This document shows positions 1 to 8,017 of a DNA stretch of 64,000 bases, in pieces. This DNA is from Roseateles_B sp041906185 (GTDB lineage: Bacteria; Pseudomonadota; Gammaproteobacteria; Burkholderiales; Burkholderiaceae_C). The notes beneath the pieces were generated by a model that was given only the letters and a program-made list of their open reading frames with translations, did not search any database and was not told the origin of the DNA. The stretch's first letter is position 1. Every line of letters starts with the position of its first letter. The stretch covers positions 1 through 64,000 of the forward strand of contig JAYRJQ010000006.1 in assembly GCA_041906185.1 (NCBI GenBank), read 5' to 3'. The position numbers were made by a program, and so were the translations under genes.

Positions 1-2114
1 TCACGCCAACGCTGGGCAGCAGCTCGGCGACCGTTGGTACCGATACGGGCTCGTCCGTCGAGTACTACGACGGCAGCAACTGGGTCTCGGCTTCCGGCGG
101 CATCACGCTCGCCGCCGGCACGACCTCGGTGCTGGTGCGCACCTCGATCAACAACGATGCCACGTACGAAGGCTCGGAGAGCTTCACACTGTCGACGGGC
201 GCCATCACCGGCACCGTGAGCAATGCCGGCGGCGCGAGCGGCACCGGCACGATCAAGGACGACGGCAGCAGCACGAACGTCTTCAATCCGGGCGATCACA
301 CTGCCACGCCTTCGACCGGCCCCTCCAACGACGATCGCCCCGTGCCGACCGTTGCCGTCAACAACGTCACCGTCAGCGAGGCCTCGCCCTACGCCGTCTT
401 CGAGGTAACGCTGAGCCAGGCTGGCGCCAGCGCCATCAGCTTCACGCCAACGCTGGGCAGCAGCTCGGCGACCGTTGGTACCGATACGGGCTCGTCCGTC
501 GAGTACTACGACGGCAGCAACTGGGTCTCGGCCTCCGGCGGCATCACGCTCGCCGCCGGCACGACGTCTGTGCTGGTCCGCACGTCCATCACCAACGATG
601 CCACGTACGAAGGCTCGGAGAGCTTCACGCTCTCCACCGGCGCCATCACTGGCTCCGTGAGCAACGCCGCCGGCGCCAGCGGCACCGGCACCATCAAGGA
701 CGATGGCTCAAGTACCAACGTCTTCAACCCCGGCGACCACACGGCCACGCCCTCGACCGGCCCGGCCAACGACGACCGACCCGTGCCGACGATCGCGGTC
801 AACAACGTGACGGTCAGCGAGGCCTCGCCCTACGCCGTCTTCGAAGTGACGCTGAGCCAGGCCGGCGCCAGCGCCATCAGCTTCACGCCAACGCTGGGCA
901 GCAGCTCGGCGACCGTTGGTACCGATACGGGCTCGTCCGTCGAGTACTACGACGGCAGCAACTGGGTCTCGGCTTCCGGCGGCATCACGCTCGCCGCCGG
1001 CACGACCTCGGTGCTGGTGCGCACCTCGATCAACAACGACGCAACGTTCGAGGGCTCCGAGAGCTTCACGCTGTCGACCGGCGCCATCACCGGCGCTGTG
1101 AGCAACGCGTCGGGCGCCAGCGGCACCGGCACCATCAAGGACGATGGCTCAAGTACCAACGTCTTCAACCCCGGCGACCACACGGCCACGCCCTCGACCG
1201 GCCCGGCCAACGACGACCGACCCGTGCCGAGCATCGCCGTGAGCAGCGTCACCGTCAGCGAGGCCTCGCCCTACGCCGTGTTCGCCATCACGCTGAGCCA
1301 GGCCAGCACGGGGCCCGTCAGCTTCACGCCGACGCTGGACAGCAACTCGGCGACCGTCGGCACCGACACCGGCTCGTCCCTCGAGTACTTCAATGGCACG
1401 AACTGGGTCTCGGCCTCGGGCGGAATCACGCTTGCGGCGGGCACGACCTCGGTGCTGGTGCGCACCTCGATCAACAACGATGCCACGTACGAAGGTTCGG
1501 AGAGCTTCACGCTGTCCACCGGCGCCATCACCGGCACCGTGAGCAACGCTGCTGGCGCGAGCGGTACCGGCACGATCAAGGACGACGGCAGCAGCACGAA
1601 CGTCTTCAATCCCGGCGACCACACCGCCACGCCGTCCACTGGCCCCGCCAACGACGACCGACCCGTGCCGACCGTCGCTGTCAACAACGTCACCGTCAGC
1701 GAAGCTTCGCCCTACGCCGTCTTCGAAGTGACGCTGAGCCAAGCCGGTGTGGGCGCCGTGACGTTCACGCCGACGCTGAGCAGCAGCTCGGCCACGATTG
1801 GCACGGACACCGGCTCGACGCTCGAGTACTACAACGGCACGAGCTGGGTTTCCGCTTCCGGCGGCATCACGCTCGCGGCGGGCACGACCTCGGTGCTGGT
1901 GCGCACCTCGATCAACAACGATGCGACCTACGAAGGCGCCGAGAGCTTCACGCTGTCCACCGGCGCCATCACCGGCACCGTGAGCAACGCTGCTGGCGCG
2001 AGCGGCACCGGCACCATCAAGGACGACGGCAGCAGCACCAACGTCTTCAACCCCGGCGACCACACCGCCACGCCGTCGACGGGTCCGGCCAACGACGATC
2101 GCCCGGCGCCGGTG
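1..2114 (+). repeat. Tandem coding repeat, 441-bp unit, 4 full copies plus 1 partial
   Basis: The unit boundaries fall exactly every 441 bp (351, 792, 1233, 1674, ending at 2114), and positions 1-350 are the remainder of a further copy. The copies are nearly identical at DNA level over long stretches, including silent sites; copies 1 and 3 share almost the whole central segment. This points to recent duplication or gene conversion rather than old domain divergence. The array continues to the left of the window, so its full copy number is unknown. Confidence 0.95.
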
Positions 2115-2750
2115 CTCACGCCGCCCACGCCCGCCGATCCCGTGGTCGCAGCGCCCAGCCCTGCGCCTACTCCCGCGCCCAGCCCGGTGCCCGCCCCTGC
2201 GCCGAGCGCCGCGAGCGCCCTGCCGGCGCCCGTGTTCGCGGTCGTCGCGAAGAGTGGCATCGAGGTGCCCGACGCCGCGGCACGCGAGAGCGCGCCCTCC
2301 CAGATTGCCGACACCCGCACGCAGGCCAGCGGCTTCCAGATCGCCGTGGTCGAGGCCCCGCAGCCCCGCCTGGCCGCATTCCAGTCCATCACCGACCAGT
2401 TCATCGAGAACCGCCAACCCAGCGCCTTCACCCTGCCCTTCGACACCTTCGTCCACAGCAAGGCCGAGGCCGTCGTGCAGCTGAGCGCGGTGCAGGCCGA
2501 TGGCCGTGCACTGCCGGCCTGGGCACGGTTCGATGCGCGTGCGGGGACCTTCCAGCTCACGCCGCCGGCAGAATTCGAGGGCGACGTGCAGATCATGGTG
2601 ATCGCGCGGGACAATGAAGGCCGGGAGGCTCGGACCATGTTCAAGTTCCATGTCGGGAAGCCGCGTGCCCTGCCGGGCCGTCTGAGCTTCAGTGAACAGC
2701 TGCGGCAGGCGGCCGGCGACCGGCTGCGGCAAGCCGCCCGCGCGGCATGA
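1..2750 (+). CDS. Large repeat adhesin / Calx-beta-like repeat surface protein, 3' part (5' end outside window)
   Basis: The frame is already open at the left edge, so only the C-terminal part, about 916 residues, is visible. It has one partial and four complete 147-residue repeats (starting at 351, 792, 1233 and 1674). Each repeat carries a VTVSEASPYAVFEVTLS start, a GGITLAAGTTSVLVRTSI strand, a YEGSESFTLSTG segment resembling Calx-beta domains, and a DDG/NPGDHTATPSTGP/NDDRP linker. A Pro/Ala-rich stretch follows (about 2115-2230), then a cadherin/Ig-like domain (about 2386-2660). Proteins of this build are usually exported, cell-surface adhesins or biofilm factors, which is inference here. 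No RTX nonapeptides or sortase-type anchor are visible at the C-terminus. The stop overlaps the next start by four bases (ATGA), so translation is probably coupled to the two export/processing-like genes downstream. Confidence 0.8.
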   Translation, partial: TPTLGSSSATVGTDTGSSVEYYDGSNWVSASGGITLAAGTTSVLVRTSINNDATYEGSESFTLSTGAITGTVSNAGGASGTGTIKDDGSSTNVFNPGDHTATPSTGPSNDDRPVPTVAVNNVTVSEASPYAVFEVTLSQAGASAISFTPTLGSSSATVGTDTGSSVEYYDGSNWVSASGGITLAAGTTSVLVRTSITNDATYEGSESFTLSTGAITGSVSNAAGASGTGTIKDDGSSTNVFNPGDHTATPSTGPANDDRPVPTIAVNNVTVSEASPYAVFEVTLSQAGASAISFTPTLGSSSATVGTDTGSSVEYYDGSNWVSASGGITLAAGTTSVLVRTSINNDATFEGSESFTLSTGAITGAVSNASGASGTGTIKDDGSSTNVFNPGDHTATPSTGPANDDRPVPSIAVSSVTVSEASPYAVFAITLSQASTGPVSFTPTLDSNSATVGTDTGSSLEYFNGTNWVSASGGITLAAGTTSVLVRTSINNDATYEGSESFTLSTGAITGTVSNAAGASGTGTIKDDGSSTNVFNPGDHTATPSTGPANDDRPVPTVAVNNVTVSEASPYAVFEVTLSQAGVGAVTFTPTLSSSSATIGTDTGSTLEYYNGTSWVSASGGITLAAGTTSVLVRTSINNDATYEGAESFTLSTGAITGTVSNAAGASGTGTIKDDGSSTNVFNPGDHTATPSTGPANDDRPAPVLTPPTPADPVVAAPSPAPTPAPSPVPAPAPSAASALPAPVFAVVAKSGIEVPDAAARESAPSQIADTRTQASGFQIAVVEAPQPRLAAFQSITDQFIENRQPSAFTLPFDTFVHSKAEAVVQLSAVQADGRALPAWARFDARAGTFQLTPPAEFEGDVQIMVIARDNEGREARTMFKFHVGKPRALPGRLSFSEQLRQAAGDRLRQAARAA

Positions 2751-4102
2751 CCGCAGGCGGCTCGCGGCAGGACGCCCTGCTGACGCTCGGCGCGCTGGCC
2801 GCCCAGGCCGCGAGCGAGCGCGAGCTGGCCTTCCTGCTGGTCAACGACAGCCTCTCGCTGCTGCCCTACCGCCAGTCGGTGCTGTGGAGCCCGGACCTCA
2901 CCGTCGACACGCTGTCCGGCGTGCTGAACGTCGATCGGCAGGCGCCCTACGTCATCTGGCTGGAGCAGCTGGCCCGGGCGCTGGCCAACGGTCCGCCAGA
3001 CCCGCGCCGCCTCACCGCGGACGACGTACCGCCCGCGCTGGCGGCCGACTGGTCGCAATGGTGGCCGGCCCACGCCCTGTGGCTGCCGTCGAGTGGCGCT
3101 CCGGCCGAGGCCGGCGCCCAGCCCTGCTTTCTTCTGGCCCGCGACACCCCGTTCAGCGACGAGGAGGTGGCCCAGCTCAGCCTCTGGTGGTCCATGTGGC
3201 GCACGGCCTGGCGCGCCGCCGGCGGCCAGCCCCGCAGCTGGCGCGACTGGTGGCGGGTGCGCCCGCGCCGGGCCCGCGCGTCGACCGATGCCCTCCCCTG
3301 GTACCGGCGCTGGCGCTGGGCACTGGCCGCCCTGGCCGTCGCGCTGCTGCCCGTGCGCCTGACCACCCTCGTGCCCGGCGAGCTCGTGCCAGCCCGCTCC
3401 ACGGCCCTGCGCGCGCCGCTGGATGGCGTCATCGCCAGCGTCGCCGTGCAGCCCAATCAGGCCGTCAGCGAGGGGCAGCTGCTGCTGAGCTATGACGACG
3501 CGCTGCTGCAGAGCCGCCTGGAGGTCGCGCGGCAAAGCCTGCAGCAGGCCGAGATCGAGTACCGCCAAGCCACGCAGCAGGCGCTCAGCGACGCGCGTGC
3601 CAAGTCCCAGCTCGCCCAGCTCACCGGCAAGATCGGCGAGAAGCGTGCCGAGCTGGCCTACCTCGAGACCTCCACGGGCCGCTCGCGCCTGCTCGCCCCG
3701 CACGCCGGCGTAGTGCTGATCGACGATCCATCCGAGTGGTCCGGCCGCTCCGTGGCCGTGGGCGACCCGCTCCTGCGCCTGGCCGAACCCGGCGCGATCG
3801 AGGTGGAGGCCTGGGTGCCGCTGGCCGATGCCCTGCCGCTGGAGGAAGGCGCCCCGGTGCGGCTCTACCTGAACGCCAGCCCGCTGGACCCCGTCGAGGC
3901 GCGGCTGCGCTACATGGCCTACGAGGCCGTGCCGCGGCCCGACGGCGTCTATGCCTACCGCGTCCGCGCGCGCCTCGACGCACCGACCTCCCACCGCCTG
4001 GGTCTCAAGGGCATGGCCAAGCTCCACGGCCCCTGGGTCCCGCTGGCCTACTGGGCCCTGCGGCGGCCGCTGGCGGCCCTGCGGGTCACGCTGGGGATCT
4101 GA
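2747..4102 (+). CDS. HlyD-like membrane fusion/adaptor protein with extra N-terminal cytoplasmic domain
   Basis: This 451-residue protein has three parts. Residues 1-160 form a soluble region that resembles a degenerate GAF-like fold (VNDSLSLLPYRQSVLW and SGVLNVDRQAPYVIWLEQ) and is not part of ordinary HlyD proteins. A single membrane segment lies at about 190-206. A periplasmic adaptor part follows, with a lipoyl/barrel-sandwich half-motif (APLDGVIASVAVQPNQAVSEG, about 223-243), a glutamine-rich coiled-coil hairpin (about 250-310) and the second half-motif (APHAGVVLIDDP). Known HlyD adaptors bridge inner-membrane transporters and TolC-type channels. No ABC ATPase gene is adjacent here. The start overlaps the adhesin stop (ATGA), and the next gene begins two bases after this stop, so the three genes form one tightly packed unit. 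Confidence 0.8.
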   Translation: MTAGGSRQDALLTLGALAAQAASERELAFLLVNDSLSLLPYRQSVLWSPDLTVDTLSGVLNVDRQAPYVIWLEQLARALANGPPDPRRLTADDVPPALAADWSQWWPAHALWLPSSGAPAEAGAQPCFLLARDTPFSDEEVAQLSLWWSMWRTAWRAAGGQPRSWRDWWRVRPRRARASTDALPWYRRWRWALAALAVALLPVRLTTLVPGELVPARSTALRAPLDGVIASVAVQPNQAVSEGQLLLSYDDALLQSRLEVARQSLQQAEIEYRQATQQALSDARAKSQLAQLTGKIGEKRAELAYLETSTGRSRLLAPHAGVVLIDDPSEWSGRSVAVGDPLLRLAEPGAIEVEAWVPLADALPLEEGAPVRLYLNASPLDPVEARLRYMAYEAVPRPDGVYAYRVRARLDAPTSHRLGLKGMAKLHGPWVPLAYWALRRPLAALRVTLGI

Positions 4103-4104
4103 AC

Positions 4105-6213
4105 GTGGCGAACGCCGACTGGCCCCTGCTGCGCGAGGAGCTGGCCCTCCTGCCCGGCCCGGCCTTGCCGGACGGCCAGCCCAGCTGGACGCTGCACGAC
4201 CCTGTCCGCAACCAGCTCTTCCGCCTGGACTGGGCCAGCTTCGAGATCCTGCAGCGCTGGTGGATGGCCGATCCGGCGCTGATCCAGGCCGACATCGAAA
4301 GCCACACGACCCTGCAGCTCTCGCCGGAGGATGTCACCGGCATGGCCGAGTTCGTGGAGCAGCACCAGCTGCAGCAGGTCCGACCGGGGCAGTCCGCGCG
4401 CCTCGCCCGGCACTGGGCGCAGGCACGCGGCTCGGTGTGGCAGTGGCTGCTGCACCACTACCTCTTCATCCGCATCCCGCTGTGGAAACCTGATGCTTGG
4501 CTGGCTCGCGCGCTGCCGCTCGCCCGGCGCTTCGTCTCCCCCGGTTTTCTGTGGGCCACGCTGGCCGCGCTGCTCTTCGGCCTCGTGCGGGTGGGCAGCC
4601 AATGGAGCGCCTTCAGCAACTCGCTGACCGACCTGTTCAGCTGGCAGGGCCTGGCGGCCTACGGGCTGGCCATCTTCGTGACCAAGCTGCTGCACGAGCT
4701 GGGCCATGCCTTCACCGCCCGGCACTTCGGATGCCGGGTGCCGCAGATGGGCGTGGCGCTGCTGGTGATGTGGCCCGTGGCTTACACCGACACCAACGAG
4801 AGCTGGAAGCTCACGGACGCACGCCAGCGCCTGTGGATCGCCAGCGCCGGCATCCTCACGGAGCTGGTGATCGCGGCCTGGTGCACCGCGCTGTGGGCCG
4901 TGCTGCCCGATGGCGCCTGGCGCTCGGCGGCCTTCGTGCTGGCCACCACCAGCTGGATCGCCACCGTCGCCATCAACGCGAGCCCCTTCATGCGCTTCGA
5001 CGGCTACTTCATCCTCTCCGATGCGCTGGACCTCCCGAACCTGCACGCGCGGGCCTTCGCCCTGGCCCGCTGGCAGCTGCGCGAGCGGCTGTTCGGCCTG
5101 GGCGATCCCCCGCCGGAGCACTTCCGGCCCCTGCTGCATCGCGGCCTGCTGGCCTTTGCCTGGCTGACCTGGCTGTACCGGCTGGGGCTGTTCCTCGGCA
5201 TCGCGCTGCTGGTCTACCACCAGTTCTTCAAGCTGCTGGGGACGCTGCTGTTTCTCGTCGAGATCGGCTGGTTCGTGCTGGCGCCGCTGCGCAGCGAATG
5301 GCGGGCGTGGCGGCAGCTGTGGCCCCGCATCCGTGCGGCCGGCCGCTGGCGCCTGCCGGCCGCGGGCGCCGGCGTGCTGGTGCTGCTGTTCGTGCCCTGG
5401 CCCAAGGTGGACACGGCCACGGCGCTGCTGCGCCCCGAGCAGGTGTGGGTGGCGCAGACACCGGCGGCGGCTCAGCTGCTGGAGGCGCCGCCGGCCTCGG
5501 GCGCCGAGGTCGCGGCCGGCCAGCGGCTCTACCGCCTGTCCGCACCGACGCAGCAGATGCGCCGCGAGGCGCTGCAGGCGCGCCTGGAACGGCTGCAATG
5601 GCAGGCCGGCGTGTCCGGCTTCGACGCCGAAAGCCGCCAGCACCTGCTGAGTGACCAGGAAGGCCTGCAGGCGGCCCAGGCGGAGCTGGCGGCCCTGGAC
5701 GCGGAGGCGGCGCTCTATGCGCCCGTCGCGCCCTTCGCCGGCCGCTGGCATGCCGCCAGCACCGAGCTGGACGGCCAACCCTGGCTCGGCGCCCGGCAGC
5801 GCCTGGGCACGCTCGTGGCGCGGGACACGCGCTGGCTGGTCGAGACCTGGGTCGACGAGGACACCGCGCGGCGCATGCAGCCCGGCGCCTCCGGCCGCTT
5901 CATGCTGGACGGCCAGGGCCACCGCAGCCTGCGCCTGAGGGTGCTGTCCATCGACGCCCAGCCCAGCCGGCTGCTGACCCGGCCCGAGCTGGCCGCGCCG
6001 CATGGCGGCCATCTGCTGGCCCGGGAAAAAGGCGGGCAGACCTTTGCGGAGACGCCGGTCTTCCACCTGCTGCTCGTGGTGGAAGAGGATCCCGGCCCGC
6101 TGGCCGGCCACACCTGGCGCGGCTGGGTGTCCATCGACGGCCCCTGGGAGGCGCCCGCCGCGCGCTACGTGCGCCAGCTCGGCGTGGTGCTGCTGCGCGA
6201 GCTGTCGTTCTGA
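4105..6213 (+). CDS. Fused PqqD-like / M50 site-2-protease-like / HlyD-like membrane protein
   Basis: The GTG at 4105 is chosen because it lies two bases after the previous stop and gives a 702-residue protein with a complete N-terminal domain; longer readings would run back through the upstream gene. Residues about 25-95 resemble a PqqD-like winged helix (RNQLFRLDWASFEIL). The central membrane domain has the zinc-protease motif HELGH (197-201) and the second M50 motif NASPFMRFDG (291-300), with about six hydrophobic segments around them. After the last membrane segment (about 425-435), a periplasmic region carries a coiled coil and beta-barrel halves of HlyD type. M50 proteins cleave membrane-associated substrates, and PqqD-like domains bind leader peptides in peptide-modification systems. 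A role in processing or export of the upstream adhesin is inference from operon structure. Confidence 0.8.
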   Translation: MANADWPLLREELALLPGPALPDGQPSWTLHDPVRNQLFRLDWASFEILQRWWMADPALIQADIESHTTLQLSPEDVTGMAEFVEQHQLQQVRPGQSARLARHWAQARGSVWQWLLHHYLFIRIPLWKPDAWLARALPLARRFVSPGFLWATLAALLFGLVRVGSQWSAFSNSLTDLFSWQGLAAYGLAIFVTKLLHELGHAFTARHFGCRVPQMGVALLVMWPVAYTDTNESWKLTDARQRLWIASAGILTELVIAAWCTALWAVLPDGAWRSAAFVLATTSWIATVAINASPFMRFDGYFILSDALDLPNLHARAFALARWQLRERLFGLGDPPPEHFRPLLHRGLLAFAWLTWLYRLGLFLGIALLVYHQFFKLLGTLLFLVEIGWFVLAPLRSEWRAWRQLWPRIRAAGRWRLPAAGAGVLVLLFVPWPKVDTATALLRPEQVWVAQTPAAAQLLEAPPASGAEVAAGQRLYRLSAPTQQMRREALQARLERLQWQAGVSGFDAESRQHLLSDQEGLQAAQAELAALDAEAALYAPVAPFAGRWHAASTELDGQPWLGARQRLGTLVARDTRWLVETWVDEDTARRMQPGASGRFMLDGQGHRSLRLRVLSIDAQPSRLLTRPELAAPHGGHLLAREKGGQTFAETPVFHLLLVVEEDPGPLAGHTWRGWVSIDGPWEAPAARYVRQLGVVLLRELSF

Positions 6214-6254
6214 GCGCTGTCGCTCCGAAGGCTGCGGGGCACGCCCGCGCCACG

Positions 6255-6270
6255 GGGGTCAGTGCTTGCC
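6255..6270 (+). repeat. Diverged copy of the GGGGTCAGGTCTTGCC repeat
   Basis: The sequence matches the repeat with two mismatches and spans the dut stop codon. It is one member of a short dispersed family whose exact copies are at 6733, 16024 and 56673. Confidence 0.4.
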
Positions 6271-6708
6271 CGTCGACCCGAACCCGCCTTCGCCACGATC
6301 ACTCGCGCCGAATTCATCCACCACACGGAACTCCGCCTGCACCACCGGCACGATCACCAGCTGGGCGATGCGCTCCAGGGGCTGGATCACGAAAGCCGTC
6401 TGGCTGCGGTTCCAGACGCTCACCATGAGCTGGCCCTGGTAGTCGGAATCGATCAGGCCCACGAGATTGCCCAGCACGATGCCATGCTTGTGGCCGAGGC
6501 CCGAGCGCGGCAGGATCATGGCCGCCAGGCCCGGGTCGGCGATGTGGATGGCCAGGCCCGTGGGCACCAGAAAGGTCTGGCCGGGCTCCAGCGTCACGGC
6601 GGCGTCCAGGCAGGCGCGCAGGTCCAGGCCGGCCGAACCGGGCGTGGCGTAAGCCGGCAGCTGATCGGCCATGCGGGCGTCGAGGACTTTGAGATCGATG
6701 GTGCTCAT
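6259..6708 (-). CDS. dut: dUTP diphosphatase
   Basis: A 149-residue protein that hydrolyses dUTP to dUMP and pyrophosphate, keeping uracil out of DNA and supplying dUMP for thymidylate synthesis. The trimeric dUTPase motifs are all visible: GSAGLDLRA near the N-terminus, LPRSGLGHKHGIVLGN, GLIDSDYQGQL with the catalytic Asp, QPLERIAQLV, and the glycine-rich C-terminal arm RGEGGFGSTG that closes over the nucleotide. Length is normal for the family. It is the last gene of the leftward run; coaBC lies immediately upstream, the common proteobacterial order. The start at 6708 (MSTIDLKVLD) matches the usual dUTPase N-terminus; an upstream extension would run through the intergenic palindrome. Confidence 0.97.
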   Translation of the reverse strand: MSTIDLKVLDARMADQLPAYATPGSAGLDLRACLDAAVTLEPGQTFLVPTGLAIHIADPGLAAMILPRSGLGHKHGIVLGNLVGLIDSDYQGQLMVSVWNRSQTAFVIQPLERIAQLVIVPVVQAEFRVVDEFGASDRGEGGFGSTGKH

Positions 6709-6732
6709 GGGAATCCGTGAAGAGAGAAAGAG

Positions 6733-6756
6733 GGGGTCAGGTCTTGCCACCTGACC
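6733..6756 (-). repeat. Palindromic copy of the GGGGTCAGGTCTTGCC repeat between coaBC and dut
   Basis: An exact copy of the 16-mer (6733-6748) is extended here into a perfect inverted repeat: GGTCAGGT (6735-6742), a six-base CTTGCC loop, ACCTGACC (6749-6756). It fills most of the short coaBC-dut gap and could fold in the transcript between the two genes. It resembles REP-type palindromes. Confidence 0.6.
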
Positions 6757-6772
6757 GCCGGGCGTGTCGCGA

Positions 6773-7981
6773 TCAGCCGAGGCGGCGGGCGATCTCGGCC
6801 ACCAACTGGCGGGCGAGCGTGAGCTTGCCGGCGCGCGGCAGCTCGGTCTCGCGCTCGGCCTCGACCAGCACGAGGCTGTTGTCGTCCTTGCCGAAGGTGG
6901 CCGGGCCGAGGTTGCCGACCACGAGCGGCAGCTTCTTGCGCAGCAGCTTCTCGCGGGCATGCTTGACAAGGTCCTGGCTCTCGGCCGCGAAGCCGACGCA
7001 GTAGGGAGCGTCGGGCAGCGCCGCGACGGTGGCGAGGATGTCGGCGTTCTCGGTCAGCTCGAAGGTCGGAGCGCTCTTCTTGCCGTCCTTCTTGATCTTG
7101 TGCTCGTTGAGCTCTGCAGGCCGCCAGTCGGCCACGGCGGCGGTCGCCACGAAGACCTCGTGCTGCGGTGCGCGCGGCAGCACGGCCTCCAGCATCTGCT
7201 GTGCGCTGGTGACGTCGATGCGGCGCACGCCGGCCGGCGTGGGCAGGTGCACCGGGCCGGCGATCAGCGTGACCTCGGCGCCCGCCTCCGCGGCCGCGCG
7301 GGCGATGGCGAAGCCCATCTTGCCGCTGGAGAGATTCGTGATGCCGCGCACCGGGTCGATGGCCTCGAAGGTCGGGCCCGCGGTGATCAGCAGGCGGCGG
7401 CCTTTCAGCAGCTTGGGCTGGAAGTGCGCGATGACGGCGTCCAGCAGCTGCTGGGGCTCCAGCATGCGGCCGTCCCCGACCTCGCCGCAGGCCTGGTCGC
7501 CGTGGCCGGGGCCCAGCACCTGCGCGCCGTCGGCCTGCAGCTGGGCGATGTTGCGCTGCGTGGCCGGGTGCGTCCACATCTCGCGGTTCATGGCCGGCGC
7601 CACGAGCAGGCCGCAGCGCTCGCGCGGGCGCGCCAGCGCGGTCAGCGAGAGCAGCTCGTCCGCGCGCCCCTGCACCAGGCGGGCGATCATGTCGGCGCTG
7701 GCGGGCGCCAGCAGCATCACGTCGGCCTCGCGGCTGAGGTTGATGTGGGCCATGTTGTTGGCCTCGCGCGCGTCCCACTGGCTGGTGTAGACCGGCCGGT
7801 TCGAGAGCGCCTGCATCGTGACGGGCGTGATGAAGGCCTCGGCGGCCTCGCTCATCATCACCTGCACGGTGGCCCCGGCCTTCACGAGCAGGCGGGTGAG
7901 CTCGGCGACCTTGTAGCAGGCCACGCCGCCGGAGAGCGCCAGCAGCACGTGCTTGCCGGCCAGTTGGAGTGCGTCAGACAT
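6773..7981 (-). CDS. coaBC: Bifunctional phosphopantothenoylcysteine decarboxylase / phosphopantothenate-cysteine ligase
   Basis: A 402-residue enzyme catalysing two consecutive steps of coenzyme A synthesis: CTP-dependent joining of cysteine to 4'-phosphopantothenate and FMN-dependent decarboxylation to 4'-phosphopantetheine. The N-terminal CoaC half shows the flavoprotein start LLALSGGVACYK, the active-site histidine in AHINLS, the FMN-binding APASADMIARL and the substrate-recognition motif APAMNREMW. The CoaB half begins at about residue 190 with LLITAGPTFEAIDPVR and the signature ITNLSSGKMG. Length is typical. It is transcribed with dut downstream and follows trmB with a 36-bp gap. Confidence 0.97.
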   Translation of the reverse strand: MSDALQLAGKHVLLALSGGVACYKVAELTRLLVKAGATVQVMMSEAAEAFITPVTMQALSNRPVYTSQWDAREANNMAHINLSREADVMLLAPASADMIARLVQGRADELLSLTALARPRERCGLLVAPAMNREMWTHPATQRNIAQLQADGAQVLGPGHGDQACGEVGDGRMLEPQQLLDAVIAHFQPKLLKGRRLLITAGPTFEAIDPVRGITNLSSGKMGFAIARAAAEAGAEVTLIAGPVHLPTPAGVRRIDVTSAQQMLEAVLPRAPQHEVFVATAAVADWRPAELNEHKIKKDGKKSAPTFELTENADILATVAALPDAPYCVGFAAESQDLVKHAREKLLRKKLPLVVGNLGPATFGKDDNSLVLVEAERETELPRAGKLTLARQLVAEIARRLG

Positions 7982-8017
7982 GAACGGGGACTCTATCAGC
8001 CGGGGCGCGCCAGCGCT

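Noticed and set aside
1..2114. CRISPR array or satellite-like repeat
   Set aside because: The 441-bp unit is fully coding, in frame and without spacers.
1928..4027. A 699-codon - strand frame antisense to the adhesin end and the adaptor gene
   Set aside because: Composition typical of reversed GC-rich coding DNA; the + strand genes have coherent domains and coupled starts.
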